This document shows positions 6,277 through 13,690 of a stretch of DNA of 37,238 nucleotides, piece by piece (position 1 is the first letter of the stretch; the number at the start of each line of letters is the position of its first letter). Under the pieces are notes generated by a model. It was not told where the DNA came from, ran no database searches, and worked only from the letters and a program-made list of their open reading frames with translations. Source of the stretch: a virus; the IMG/VR virus record IMGVR_UViG_3300031250_000171, positions 1-37,238 of that record; one strand, given 5' to 3'. The position numbers were made by a program, and so were the translations under genes.

Positions 6277-7038
6277 ATGCGACCCACCTTCGTCAAGACC
6301 GAGAATTTCACCCGCTTCCTGTCCGGGTTGCTGACGCTGGCCGACCGCGGCGCCTCGGAAGCGTGCTTCCTGGTGGTCGACGGCGAGCCCGGCCTGGGCA
6401 AGACCACCATCGTCTACCGCTGGGTATGCCAGGAAGGCTGCGTCTACCTGCGCGCCAAGAAGGAATGGACGCCGGGCTGGATGCTGCGCGAGCTGCTGGG
6501 CCTGCTCAAGGTCACCCCGGAATACAGCTTCGAGCGCATGTACCGCCAGGCGCTGGCGGCCCTGGCCGAGCAGGCCAAGGCGGCGGCGCGCGAGGGCAAC
6601 ACCTTCGCGGTGGTGGTCGACGAGGCCGACCACATCAGCCGCAAGGAAAACATGCTGGAGACGCTACGCGATCTCAGCGACATGCTGGAAATCCCCTTCG
6701 TGCTGGTCGGCATGGGGCGCATCCGCAACAACCTGACCCGCTTCAAGCAGATTTCGTCCCGCGTCGGCCAGCCGGTCGAGTTCAGGCCGTGCTCGCTGGC
6801 CGACGTCGCCGCCCTGGTCAACGGGCTGTGCGAGGTGCCGGTGGCCGACGACCTGGTGGCGCTGCTGCACAAGGAATCCGGGGGCTATACCCGCGAGGTC
6901 AAGGAAGGCATCGCCTCGATCGAGCGGTTCGGCAAGCGCAGCCCGGGCAAGACCATCGACTGCACCCTGATGGACGGCCAGCCGCTGCTGATCGACCGGC
7001 GCAGCGGCAATCCGATCCGCGTGCGGGCGGAGCGTTAG
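6277..7038 (+). CDS. B: Transposition ATPase, AAA+ (MuB homologue)
   Basis: This 253-residue AAA+ ATPase has Walker A GEPGLGKTT (residues 36-44) and Walker B AVVVDEAD (D115/E116), followed by a sensor-like VLVGMGRIRNN. MuB binds target DNA as an ATP-dependent filament, activates the transposase and gives target immunity. MuB has 312 residues with an N-terminal helix-turn-helix region. This version starts almost at the ATPase core and lacks that region, as do several B proteins in non-Mu transposable phages. It follows A with a 33-bp gap and an AGGGGA ribosome-binding site. Confidence 0.9.
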   Translation: MRPTFVKTENFTRFLSGLLTLADRGASEACFLVVDGEPGLGKTTIVYRWVCQEGCVYLRAKKEWTPGWMLRELLGLLKVTPEYSFERMYRQALAALAEQAKAAAREGNTFAVVVDEADHISRKENMLETLRDLSDMLEIPFVLVGMGRIRNNLTRFKQISSRVGQPVEFRPCSLADVAALVNGLCEVPVADDLVALLHKESGGYTREVKEGIASIERFGKRSPGKTIDCTLMDGQPLLIDRRSGNPIRVRAER

Positions 7039-7039
7039 G

Positions 7040-7615
7040 ATGTCGGGCGAAACTGGACACCAGACATTGCTGCTTAACGCCTTGGCGGATGGCGGCTGCC
7101 TGACCCTCGACCGGCTGGCCGAGACCCTCGGCCTGACCCGGCGCCAGGTGAGCAACGCCGCCGCCCGGATGATCGGCCGGGGCCTGGTGGTGCGGATCGA
7201 GGCCGGCTGCTTCCGCGCCACCGAAGACGGCGTGGCCGCCCAGGCGCAGGGCGTCGTGATCAAGTCCGGCCCGCGCGGTCCGATGGAGCGCAGGCGCCCG
7301 GTGCGCAACAGCCTCAATGCGCGGCTGTGGCGGGCGATGCGGCTCAAGGGCAAATTCACCATTCCGGCCCTGCTGGAGCTGGCCGCCCGCGACGAGAAGA
7401 ATCCTCGCCATGGGGCCGAGAAGCTCCTGCGCGCCCTGGAACGGGCCGGCTATGTGACCCGCCTGGCGCGCCGCGAGCCCGGCACCAGCCCGACCAGCAA
7501 CGGCCATGTGCGATGGTCATTGATCAATGACACCGGCAGCCTGCCGCCGATGCCGCGCCGCGACGGCACCGTGTTCGACCCGAACACCGGCGAGGTGGCG
7601 TCATGCATTGGTTGA
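7040..7615 (+). CDS. Winged-helix early protein (hypothetical)
   Basis: This 191-residue protein starts one base after the B stop. The first 60 residues form a clear winged helix-turn-helix (LLLNALADGGCLTLDRLAE, TLGLTRRQVSNAAARMIGRG, LVVRIEAGCFRATEDG). A second, similar unit lies at about 95-140 (SLNARLWRAMRLKGKFTIPALLELAAR and RALERAGYVTRLAR). Tandem winged helices suggest DNA binding. Such proteins are common beside A and B in alphaproteobacterial Mu-like phages, and their role is not established. The 3' end overlaps the next gene by 13 nt. Confidence 0.75.
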   Translation: MSGETGHQTLLLNALADGGCLTLDRLAETLGLTRRQVSNAAARMIGRGLVVRIEAGCFRATEDGVAAQAQGVVIKSGPRGPMERRRPVRNSLNARLWRAMRLKGKFTIPALLELAARDEKNPRHGAEKLLRALERAGYVTRLARREPGTSPTSNGHVRWSLINDTGSLPPMPRRDGTVFDPNTGEVASCIG

Positions 7616-7926
7616 CCCTGCTGGCCGAGGACGTGGCGCGCAGCGGCAGCCGGGCGGCGACGGCGCGGCGGATCGGGATATCGCGCGCCGCGGTGTCGCT
7701 GCTGCTGTCCGGCCGCTATCCGGGCAGCACCGACAAGATGGCTGCCAAGGTGCTGGCTGCGTTGGCCGGCCGGGTGCCGTGCCCGCACGACGGCGCCGAC
7801 ATCGCGCGCGCCGCCTGCGCCGACCGCGCCGCCTCCGCCATGCCGATGTCCAGCCCGGCGGCCCTGCGCGCCTGGATGGCTTGCCGCCGTTGCCCCCACC
7901 GGCCGAAGGAGGCCTCCGATGCTTAG
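7603..7926 (+). CDS. Small HTH protein with C-terminal cysteine cluster
   Basis: This protein has 107 residues. The N-terminal 60 form a Cro/LacI-like helix-turn-helix (AATARRIGISRAAVSLLLSGRYPGSTDKMAAKVLAAL). The C-terminal half has four cysteines (VPCPH, RAAC, ACRRC) that may bind metal. It overlaps both neighbours, by 13 and 8 nt, so it belongs to one translationally coupled early operon. It may regulate early functions. The specific role is unknown. Confidence 0.75.
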   Translation: MHWLTLLAEDVARSGSRAATARRIGISRAAVSLLLSGRYPGSTDKMAAKVLAALAGRVPCPHDGADIARAACADRAASAMPMSSPAALRAWMACRRCPHRPKEASDA

Positions 7927-8185
7927 CCACGATCTCAAGAACCTCGGCAGCGCCCTGCGGCTGGCCTCCTGTGCCGGGATACTTTCTCCGGAAATGGCGG
8001 AGGCAGCTGCCGAGGAACTCTTCAGCCACGCCGCCGCCGCCCAGCGCCTGGAATCTCTGCCGGTCCCCGGGGCCGCTCGAACCGACCTCGCCCGCCTGCC
8101 GCCGGACGTGTTGGCGATCGCCAGGAAGACCGCCGCCAAGGGTGCGTGCGTCAGCGCCCCGTCGAAGGAGGGAAATCGGCGATGA
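7919..8185 (+). CDS. Hypothetical early protein
   Basis: This 88-residue protein overlaps the upstream gene by 8 nt and the downstream gene by 4 nt. It is predicted helical (LSHDLKNLGSALRLASCAGILSPEMAEAAAEELFSHAAAAQRLE), with a basic C-terminus and no membrane segment. I recognise no family. Tight packing and codon use like its neighbours support a real gene. Confidence 0.6.
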   Translation: MLSHDLKNLGSALRLASCAGILSPEMAEAAAEELFSHAAAAQRLESLPVPGAARTDLARLPPDVLAIARKTAAKGACVSAPSKEGNRR

Positions 8186-8508
8186 GCGCGCTTCCCTTCA
8201 CCGGCAACACCGTCTTCCGCTGGCAGCAGGATGGCGAGGAGATCGCCGCCACGATGGTGGCCACGGTGGCGGTCAAGGCCGGCTTCCGGGTCGTGCTGCT
8301 GGATACCGCCGACCGTTACCATCTGGTCGAAGTGGCGCGGGACGGCGGCATCGCCCGCGCCATCATCGGGCCGGTCACCGGCACCGAGGCGCTGCAGGCG
8401 ACCGAGCGCGCGATCGCCGGCGTCGATCACGGTTCCGTGGCCCGCCAGGTCGCGGTACTGGCCATCGCCACGGTCGCAGGCCTCGTCGCCGAATGGAGGG
8501 TGGCATGA
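8182..8508 (+). CDS. Hypothetical early protein
   Basis: This 108-residue protein starts at an ATG overlapping the upstream stop by 4 nt and ends overlapping the next start by 4 nt. The sequence alternates strands and helices (FTGNTVFRWQQDGEEIAATM, VVLLDTADRYHLVEVARDGG) and ends in a moderately apolar helix (VARQVAVLAIATVAGLVAEW), which may be amphipathic or membrane-touching. I recognise no family. An open frame extends upstream to 8146, but the coupled ATG fits the operon better. Confidence 0.6.
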   Translation: MSALPFTGNTVFRWQQDGEEIAATMVATVAVKAGFRVVLLDTADRYHLVEVARDGGIARAIIGPVTGTEALQATERAIAGVDHGSVARQVAVLAIATVAGLVAEWRVA

Positions 8509-9002
8509 GCCCCCAGGCCCATCCGGCGCTCACCGTGGCGTTGATCCAGCAGGTCGTCGCCGACCACTACGCCATCCCCGTCGAGCGCCTGCGCGGCCAG
8601 CGGCGGCACACCCGGTTCGCGCGCCCGCGCCATGTCGCCATGTACCTGGCGGCCCAACTGCTGCCCTTGCGCTCGTTTCCGACGCTCGGACGGCAGTTCG
8701 GACGCGACCACACCACCGTCATGTACGCGGTGAAGCGGGTCGGAGAGCGCATCGAGACCGATTCCGATCTGGCACGGGACGTCTCGCTGCTGACCGGCGC
8801 AATCAAGGCAGCCGCCAGGCCGGACATTGTGCGCGAGACAGCCGAATGCCTGGCCGAGGACATCGCGTTCGGCCTGCGTCGCGCCATGCTGGACATGGCC
8901 GCCGCTGACCCATCGGCGTTCATCCGGCGCCTCGCCGTCGCCTTCGGCCAGCCCGAACGGGCGCGCAATCAGGTCGAGGAGGATGCCCCATGCGCGGGTT
9001 GA
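8505..9002 (+). CDS. DnaA domain IV-like DNA-binding protein
   Basis: Of 165 residues, the first 85 resemble the DnaA C-terminal DNA-binding domain: LIQQVVADHYAIPVERLRGQ, RHVAMYLAAQLLPLRSFPTL, then GRQFGRDHTTVMYAVKRV, which matches the DnaA signature (FGxRDHTTV). There is no AAA+ ATPase domain. The C-terminal half is helical and unrelated to DnaA as far as I can see. In DnaA this domain reads 9-mer DnaA boxes. A stand-alone copy in a transposable phage could bind such boxes in host or phage DNA; that is inference. The gene is coupled to both neighbours (ATGA upstream; the downstream ATG overlaps by 13 nt). Confidence 0.8.
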   Translation: MSPQAHPALTVALIQQVVADHYAIPVERLRGQRRHTRFARPRHVAMYLAAQLLPLRSFPTLGRQFGRDHTTVMYAVKRVGERIETDSDLARDVSLLTGAIKAAARPDIVRETAECLAEDIAFGLRRAMLDMAAADPSAFIRRLAVAFGQPERARNQVEEDAPCAG

Positions 9003-9124
9003 TCCTCTCGGTCGCCTTCCTGCTCGGCGCCCTGTTCGCCGACGCGGCGCCGCTGGCTGACGGCCTGGCCGACGTTGCCGCGCCGACGGTGATCGGCACC
9101 GACTTCATCCCACCCCAGCCGTAG
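8990..9124 (+). CDS. Small secreted or membrane protein (44 aa)
   Basis: A strong GAGGAGG ribosome-binding site precedes the ATG at 8990. The product starts MRGLILSVAFLLGALFADAAPLADGL, a good signal peptide or single membrane segment with a possible cleavage after ADA, and a short tail ends at PPQP. It overlaps the 3' end of the DnaA-like gene by 13 nt and lies 8 nt before the next gene. The function is unknown. Codon use and spacing support it despite its size. Confidence 0.55.
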   Translation: MRGLILSVAFLLGALFADAAPLADGLADVAAPTVIGTDFIPPQP

Positions 9125-9132
9125 AGGCCGTC

Positions 9133-9813
9133 ATGAACGATTTCATCCACGATATCCCCGGCGCCGTCGAAATCCACGGCGTCTATCACCTCCGCGATCC
9201 CAAGGGGCGCCTGGTGCCGATCGACCTGGTCCGCGCCCCCGATCTGCTGGAAGACCAGCTTGTCCGCAAGGTTCTCGACTTCGCCGACGATCTCAGCCAG
9301 CGGATCGCCCGCTTCAAGGGCCACACCTTCGACGACGTCGGCGCCTTCCTTGATCTGCTGGGCGAGAAATACGACTACAAGCCGCGTGAGGGCGCCAAGG
9401 GCAACATGACCTTCACCAGCTTCGACGGCTGCCTGAAGGTGCAGGTGGCGGTCGCCGACACCCTGGTATTCGGGCCGGAGCTGCAGATCGCCAAGGGCCT
9501 GATCGACGACTGCATCGCCGAATGGTCCGAAGGGACGCGCTCGGAAATCCGTGCCCTGGTCGAGCACGCCTTCCGCACCGACAAGCAGGGTGAAGTCAGC
9601 CGCGAAGCCATCTTCAGCTTGCGCCGCATCGACATCGACGACCCGCGCTGGCGCTCGGCGGTGGTGGCGATCAACGATTCCATCCGCATCCAGGGTTCGA
9701 AGACGTACCTGCGCTTCTACCGCCGGACGCGCCCGACCGACGGCTGGGAGGCCGTCACCATCGACCTGGCCTCGGCCGCGCTGCCGGCGGCGCCGGCTGC
9801 GGTCGCCGCATGA
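9133..9813 (+). CDS. DUF3164 family early phage protein
   Basis: This 226-residue protein matches DUF3164 of Mu-like phages: an N-terminal stretch with the VYHLRDPKGRLVPIDLVRAPDLLEDQLVRKVLDFA pattern, a middle SFDGCLKVQVAVADTLVFGPELQIAKGLIDDCIAEW, and a C-terminal region ending in a run of Ala/Pro. Members sit in the early operon of transposable phages between B and gemA, as here. The biochemical role is not established. It appears full length. Confidence 0.85.
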   Translation: MNDFIHDIPGAVEIHGVYHLRDPKGRLVPIDLVRAPDLLEDQLVRKVLDFADDLSQRIARFKGHTFDDVGAFLDLLGEKYDYKPREGAKGNMTFTSFDGCLKVQVAVADTLVFGPELQIAKGLIDDCIAEWSEGTRSEIRALVEHAFRTDKQGEVSREAIFSLRRIDIDDPRWRSAVVAINDSIRIQGSKTYLRFYRRTRPTDGWEAVTIDLASAALPAAPAAVAA

Positions 9814-9824
9814 GGGAGGGCGAC

Positions 9825-10151
9825 ATGGAAAGCGTCTACGCAATCGAGGCCGTCCAATACCCGGACGGCATGCCGGACGGCACGATCGAGGATCTGATGG
9901 CGGTGCTGTCCGAGGTCGCCGACGAGCGGCACGGGCTGGACCGGGACGTCGGCCGGCAGCAGCTGTGCCAACTGCCCGAGACCGAGTTCTATTCCGCCCT
10001 TTACGCCCGGGTCGACCGCCTGGTGGACTGTGTCTGCCAGCCCACTGCGGACTATCGCCGCCATCTCCTGGAAGTGGCTGCCACCGCCGTCGCCGCCATC
10101 CAGGCCTGGGACCACACCCAGGCGGCGAATGCCCAGCTGGTGAAGGCCTAG
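9825..10151 (+). CDS. Hypothetical helical early protein
   Basis: The preferred ATG (9825) follows a GGGAGGG ribosome-binding site. An alternative ATG 15 nt upstream overlaps the DUF3164 stop. The 108-residue product is helical, with EDLMAVLSEVADERHGLDRD and YRRHLLEVAATAVAAIQAWD. This pattern is weakly like small helical proteins with a MazG-like fold found in alphaproteobacterial phages, but the metal-binding EExxE motif is not visible, so I make no functional claim. Confidence 0.6.
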   Translation: MESVYAIEAVQYPDGMPDGTIEDLMAVLSEVADERHGLDRDVGRQQLCQLPETEFYSALYARVDRLVDCVCQPTADYRRHLLEVAATAVAAIQAWDHTQAANAQLVKA

Positions 10152-10154
10152 GCC

Positions 10155-10466
10155 ATGGGCTTTCCCATCCAGCCGCGCTCCGTGGCCGAAGTCGAAGGCC
10201 TCGGCGAAATCTCCACCTCCGGCGTGCGCACGGGCTTCCAGCTCTACGGCGCGCCGAAGCCCGATTGCACCGGCGCCGTGTGGACGCTCGACGGCGCGCT
10301 GCGTTGGCTCGATCGCCAAGGCTTCGCCATTGATGACCATGGCGATCGGTGGGTAGTCGACGGCCGGGCGCTGGGCTGTCGCGGCCTGCTGGTCGCCTTC
10401 ATCAACGAGGTGCGGTCGCGGGTAAGCCGCGGGGGCGGGCAGGATTCCGCCATCCGGCTGGGCTGA
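10155..10466 (+). CDS. Hypothetical early protein
   Basis: This 103-residue protein starts 4 nt after the upstream stop and overlaps the next ATG by one base (TGATG). It is mixed alpha/beta (SGVRTGFQLYGAPKPDCTGAVWTLDGALRWLDRQGFAIDDHGDRWVVDGRALG) with a basic C-terminal helix. I recognise no family. Packing and composition support a real gene. Confidence 0.55.
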   Translation: MGFPIQPRSVAEVEGLGEISTSGVRTGFQLYGAPKPDCTGAVWTLDGALRWLDRQGFAIDDHGDRWVVDGRALGCRGLLVAFINEVRSRVSRGGGQDSAIRLG

Positions 10467-10747
10467 TGGCGATGCACTCTCTGGTCACCGCCGCCCTCGA
10501 TTTCGACGTCGCCCTGCGCGCCTGGTGCCACAGCCCGGGGAAGGCCAACGCCCAGGCGCTGGCGGCCTCCGGGGCGGCGCTGCGCCGCTACGCCTGCGGC
10601 CGGGCGCTGGCCGCCGAGACCACCAATCCCGACCCCGCGGCCGACTTCGCCCGCGTCGTCGACCTGGCGATCGCCGCCGGCCTCGGCTGGCCCGAGGTCG
10701 CCGCCATCGTCAACCGCGCCGCCGAGCGCAATCCGGGGAGGGCCTGA
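10466..10747 (+). CDS. Hypothetical early protein
   Basis: This 93-residue protein begins MAMHSLVTAALDFDVALRAWCHSPGK, coupled to the upstream gene by TGATG and ending 2 nt before the next start. It is alanine-rich and helical throughout, with an HTH-like end (DLAIAAGLGWPEVAAIVNRAAERNPG). No family is recognised. Confidence 0.55.
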   Translation: MAMHSLVTAALDFDVALRAWCHSPGKANAQALAASGAALRRYACGRALAAETTNPDPAADFARVVDLAIAAGLGWPEVAAIVNRAAERNPGRA

Positions 10748-10749
10748 CA

Positions 10750-11361
10750 ATGGCCGCGCTCTCCCCCGCCGCCCTCCGCTGGGCCGCCTGGCGCTGCCTC
10801 TGGCACCGCTACCGCACCGCCGCCGGAATTACCGCCGTGGTGGCCGAGCCGGACGAAATCTTGAACGGCTGGCGCCTCGGCCGCCCCGACGACGCGCTGC
10901 TGCTCGACCGTTTCCAGTGGATCGTCGGCAATGCGCTCCCCATGGGCCAACCGCGCGATCCCGCCGGCTTCAACATCGACGTGCGGACCAACCGCGGCCC
11001 CATCGAGCTATGGGCCGGCTGGGATGAGACCCGCCCCTTCGACACCCGCAAGGCCGACGTCGTCGGTGCCGACCTGGTGGCGCTGCTGCGCGCCCTGATC
11101 GCCGCCGAGACTCCGCCGCTGGCGCCAATCCGCGGCCCATGCCCGGTGTGCGGCGGCAAGGGCACCTTCGGCCCGGTGCACGTCAACACCGGACGCCAGC
11201 CCCACCGCCGGATGACGGTGCCCTGCCAAGCTTGCCAGGGCGATGCCGTCGATCCCGACGCGCGGCTGATCCAGGCGCCGGCCGAGGAATTCAAGGCGGC
11301 CCAGGCTGCGCGCCAGCCCACACCCGCAAAGCCCGCGCCCCAGGGGAGCCTGTTCGGATGA
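10750..11361 (+). CDS. Hypothetical protein with DnaJ-like zinc motif
   Basis: This 203-residue protein carries two CxxC pairs, C131/C134 (CPVCGGKGTFG) and C159/C162 (CQACQGDAV), in the style of DnaJ CxxCxGxG zinc repeats. The N-terminal 120 residues form an unrecognised domain rich in Trp (WAAWRCLWHRYRTAAG, IELWAGWDETRPFDTRK). The tail is Pro/Ala-rich and ends GSLFG. It overlaps the methyltransferase start by 4 nt, so the two are co-translated. It may be a nucleic-acid or protein-binding partner; this is speculative. Confidence 0.6.
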   Translation: MAALSPAALRWAAWRCLWHRYRTAAGITAVVAEPDEILNGWRLGRPDDALLLDRFQWIVGNALPMGQPRDPAGFNIDVRTNRGPIELWAGWDETRPFDTRKADVVGADLVALLRALIAAETPPLAPIRGPCPVCGGKGTFGPVHVNTGRQPHRRMTVPCQACQGDAVDPDARLIQAPAEEFKAAQAARQPTPAKPAPQGSLFG

Positions 11362-11924
11362 CCTGGCCCTTCGCCCCCCTGCGCCCGCTGTCCTACGGCG
11401 CCATTCTCGCGGATCCGCCGTGGGCCTATGAGCTGCGCTCGGCCGCCGGGGAGTCAAAGGCGCCCCAGGCCCAATACGCGTGTATGGACATCGACGCCAT
11501 CAAGGCGCTGCCGGTGTCGCACCTGGCCCGTGGCGACTGCCTGCTGGTGATGTGGGCGACCGCCCCCATGCTGCCGCAGGGCATCGCGACCATGGCCGCC
11601 TGGGGCTTCCGCTTCGTCACCGCGGGGGCCTGGGCGAAGCAGTCCAAGACCGGCCGGAAATGGGCGTTCGGCACCGGCTATGTGATGCGCTCGGCGGCTG
11701 AATTCTTCCTGGTTGGAGCCTTGGGCGAGCCGGACTACCAGGTCCGCAACATCCGCAATCTGCTGGTCGCGCCGGTGCGCGAGCATTCGCGCAAACCCGA
11801 CGCCATGCACGACCTGGTCGAGACCCTGGTACCCGGCCCCTATGTCGAGCTATTCGGCCGCCAGCAGCGCTCCGGCTGGGATGTCTGGGGCAACGAAACC
11901 GCCAAATTCGGAGACGCAGCATGA
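11358..11924 (+). CDS. MT-A70 family adenine N6-methyltransferase
   Basis: This 188-residue protein has the DPPW catalytic motif at residues 19-22 (AILADPPWAY), followed by LPVSHLARGDCLLVMWATAPML, FRFVTAGAWAKQSKTG, the SAM-site segment RNLLVAPVREHSRKPDAM and YVELFGRQQRSGWDVWGNE, all typical of prokaryotic MT-A70 proteins. These methylate adenine N6, in phages most likely on DNA. No restriction partner is visible, so it probably protects phage DNA or alters gene expression. In Mu the DNA-modification function is mom, which lies at the other end and is unrelated. It is coupled by 4-nt overlaps on both sides. Confidence 0.9.
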   Translation: MTWPFAPLRPLSYGAILADPPWAYELRSAAGESKAPQAQYACMDIDAIKALPVSHLARGDCLLVMWATAPMLPQGIATMAAWGFRFVTAGAWAKQSKTGRKWAFGTGYVMRSAAEFFLVGALGEPDYQVRNIRNLLVAPVREHSRKPDAMHDLVETLVPGPYVELFGRQQRSGWDVWGNETAKFGDAA

Positions 11925-12280
11925 CCGCCGCCGACGATCTTCGCCGCGCCCTGGAAAAGGCCACCAAAGCTGACCTAGTCGCGTTGCTGATCGATGATAA
12001 CGGCTATTCCGCCAAAGCGGGCCTATGGCTGCAATGGCGCATGGCCGTCCTGGTGCGGGATCGGGCGTGGGCGGAACGCGATGCCGCTTTCGAGGTACGA
12101 ACGCAGGCCTTTGATTTCTGGACCCAGGCCAAGGGAGCACGCGCCCAAGCGGAAGCGCAGGTGCGGCACGCCGCCGCCGGCCTCCGCGTCGCCCAGGCGG
12201 AGGAGAAGGTTCTGGCCGCGCAAACGGCCGTCGATCGGCTGGGGTGCCGGCTGGATCTGGAGGGGGGCATCAATGGCTGA
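11921..12280 (+). CDS. Hypothetical coiled-coil protein
   Basis: This 119-residue protein overlaps the methyltransferase stop by 4 nt and gemA by 8 nt. After about 40 residues with a short helical repeat (LRRALEKATKADLVALLID), the rest is a long Ala/Gln/Arg-rich helix (AWAERDAAFEVRTQAFDFW, QVRHAAAGLRVAQAEEKVLA) that should form a coiled coil. No family is recognised. Confidence 0.55.
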   Translation: MTAADDLRRALEKATKADLVALLIDDNGYSAKAGLWLQWRMAVLVRDRAWAERDAAFEVRTQAFDFWTQAKGARAQAEAQVRHAAAGLRVAQAEEKVLAAQTAVDRLGCRLDLEGGING

Positions 12281-12944
12281 TTTCCCCGACCGCAAGGCGA
12301 TGCTGGGCAAGGTGCATCTGGCCAAGAAGGACCTCGGCCTCGACGATGAGTCTTATCGCGACGTCGTTGCCCGGATCACCGGCAAGGACTCGTCGTCCAA
12401 ATGCACTCGCCCGCAGTTGGTCGACCTGCTGGCCGAGTGCAAGCGTCTGGGCTGGGTGGCGTCGAAGCCCAAGCGCGCCGGTACGCGCTCCATGGCAGCC
12501 GACCCGCAGTCGGCCAAGATGCGGGCATTGTGGCTGGCCCTCTATCACCTCGGCGCCGTGCGCGACCCGGCGGAAGCGGCGCTGACCGCTTTCGCCAAGA
12601 GAATGACCAGAGTCTCGGCACTGCAATGGCTCGACGCTGGCCAGGGCAACCGGGTGATCGAGTCCCTGAAGGACTGGTGCGCCCGCGAAGGCTTCGCGCC
12701 GTCACGCGACGGCACCGTGTCCAAGCAGCTGCTGCTCCATGCCCTGTGGGGCAAGCTCGCCGCCATGGGCGCCGTGCGGATCGCCGATACCGCCGCGTTG
12801 AACAACTGGCTGACGACCGCCCGGATATCGCCACACACCACGGCGGTGTCATTGCTTGTTGACGCCCAGCTTGACCAGGCCGCTGAAACGCTGGGCGCCT
12901 GGGTGCGCCAGTCCAAGGCGAAGGCGGAGGGCGCCGGATCATGA
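12273..12944 (+). CDS. gemA: GemA-like protein (DUF1018, Mu gp16)
   Basis: This 223-residue protein shows the GemA/DUF1018 pattern: an N-terminal KVHLAKKDLGLDDESYRDVVARITGKDSSSKC motif, PQLVDLLAECKRLGW, then MRALWLALYHLGAVRD and a helical C-terminal part (LQWLDAGQGNRVIESLKDWCARE). In Mu, GemA affects host gene expression and DNA supercoiling. It is a reliable marker of the end of the early region in Mu-like phages. The ATG follows a GGAGGGGGG ribosome-binding site and overlaps the upstream gene. Confidence 0.85.
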   Translation: MADFPDRKAMLGKVHLAKKDLGLDDESYRDVVARITGKDSSSKCTRPQLVDLLAECKRLGWVASKPKRAGTRSMAADPQSAKMRALWLALYHLGAVRDPAEAALTAFAKRMTRVSALQWLDAGQGNRVIESLKDWCAREGFAPSRDGTVSKQLLLHALWGKLAAMGAVRIADTAALNNWLTTARISPHTTAVSLLVDAQLDQAAETLGAWVRQSKAKAEGAGS

Positions 12945-13534
12945 CCCTGTACGGCTACGCCCGCGTTTCCTCGGACCACCAGGACACCGCGCTCCAGCTC
13001 GACGCACTGGTGGCCGCTGGCGTCCGGGAGGAGGACATCTTCCGCGACGTCATGTCCGGCGCCCGCGATGATCGCGAGGGATTGGCCGACGCCATCGCTG
13101 CGATCGGGCCGGGCGATAAGCTGGTGGTGTGGCGGATCGACCGCCTGAGCCGGAGCCTCCGCCACCTCCTCGACGTGGCCGAGGAAATCCATGCCAATGG
13201 CGGCGCGCTGGTGTCCTTGTGCGAGGGCATCGACCTCGGCACTCCGGCCGGCCGCATGGTGTTCGGCATCCTCGGGGCCATTGCCCAATTCGAACGCGAC
13301 ATCATCCGCGAGCGCACCAAGGCCGGCCTGGCCGCCGCCAAGAAACGCGGCGTCAAGCTTGGGGCCAAGCCCGCGCTGGAGGGCGAGCGCCTCGACCAGG
13401 TCAAGGCCCTGCTCATCCGCGGCGTCGCCGGACATCGGATCGCCCGCCAGTTCGAAATCAGCGAGGCCACCATCTACAAGCACTTTCCAGGAGGCCGCCG
13501 CGCGTTGCTGGCCGCCATGGAGGCCGCGGCATGA
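12941..13534 (+). CDS. Serine recombinase (resolvase/invertase)
   Basis: This 197-residue small serine recombinase has catalytic S10 in YGYARVSS, the arginine motif VVWRIDRLSRS (R65, R68, R71), the segment GRMVFGILGAIAQFERDIIRERTKAGL, and a C-terminal Hin-type HTH (RIARQFEISEATIYKHF). It is complete. Such enzymes invert or resolve DNA between paired sites. In Mu the related Gin flips the tail-fibre segment and lies near the right end. Here the gene is coupled by 4 nt to gemA and no invertible segment is evident. Possible roles are cointegrate resolution or action on sites outside the window. Confidence 0.93.
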   Translation: MTLYGYARVSSDHQDTALQLDALVAAGVREEDIFRDVMSGARDDREGLADAIAAIGPGDKLVVWRIDRLSRSLRHLLDVAEEIHANGGALVSLCEGIDLGTPAGRMVFGILGAIAQFERDIIRERTKAGLAAAKKRGVKLGAKPALEGERLDQVKALLIRGVAGHRIARQFEISEATIYKHFPGGRRALLAAMEAAA

Positions 13535-13665
13535 TGTGGTCGCTGTGGCGCATCTGGCTGCTGCTCAAGTCGTCAGCGTGGTCGAAGCTGTCGTCGCAAG
13601 TTCCTGCGTGCACATGGATAAGCGCCCACGCCGATGCTGCCAAGAAACGCGCGAATACTCTTTGA
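13531..13665 (+). CDS. Possible small protein downstream of the recombinase
   Basis: A 44-residue frame starts at an ATG overlapping the recombinase stop (MMWSLWRIWLLLKSSAWSKL). Its N-terminus is short, apolar and tryptophan-rich; the rest is polar with no recognisable motif. It ends just where base composition changes towards the accessory block. It may be a real coupled small protein or the cut end of a longer gene. Confidence 0.3.
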   Translation: MMWSLWRIWLLLKSSAWSKLSSQVPACTWISAHADAAKKRANTL

Positions 13666-13690
13666 AACCTCGGATTATAGGGCTGAACTC

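Noticed and set aside
13640-13690. TTATAG before the PP-loop gene as a -10 element
   Set aside because: No matching -35 at 16-18 bp; left unassigned.
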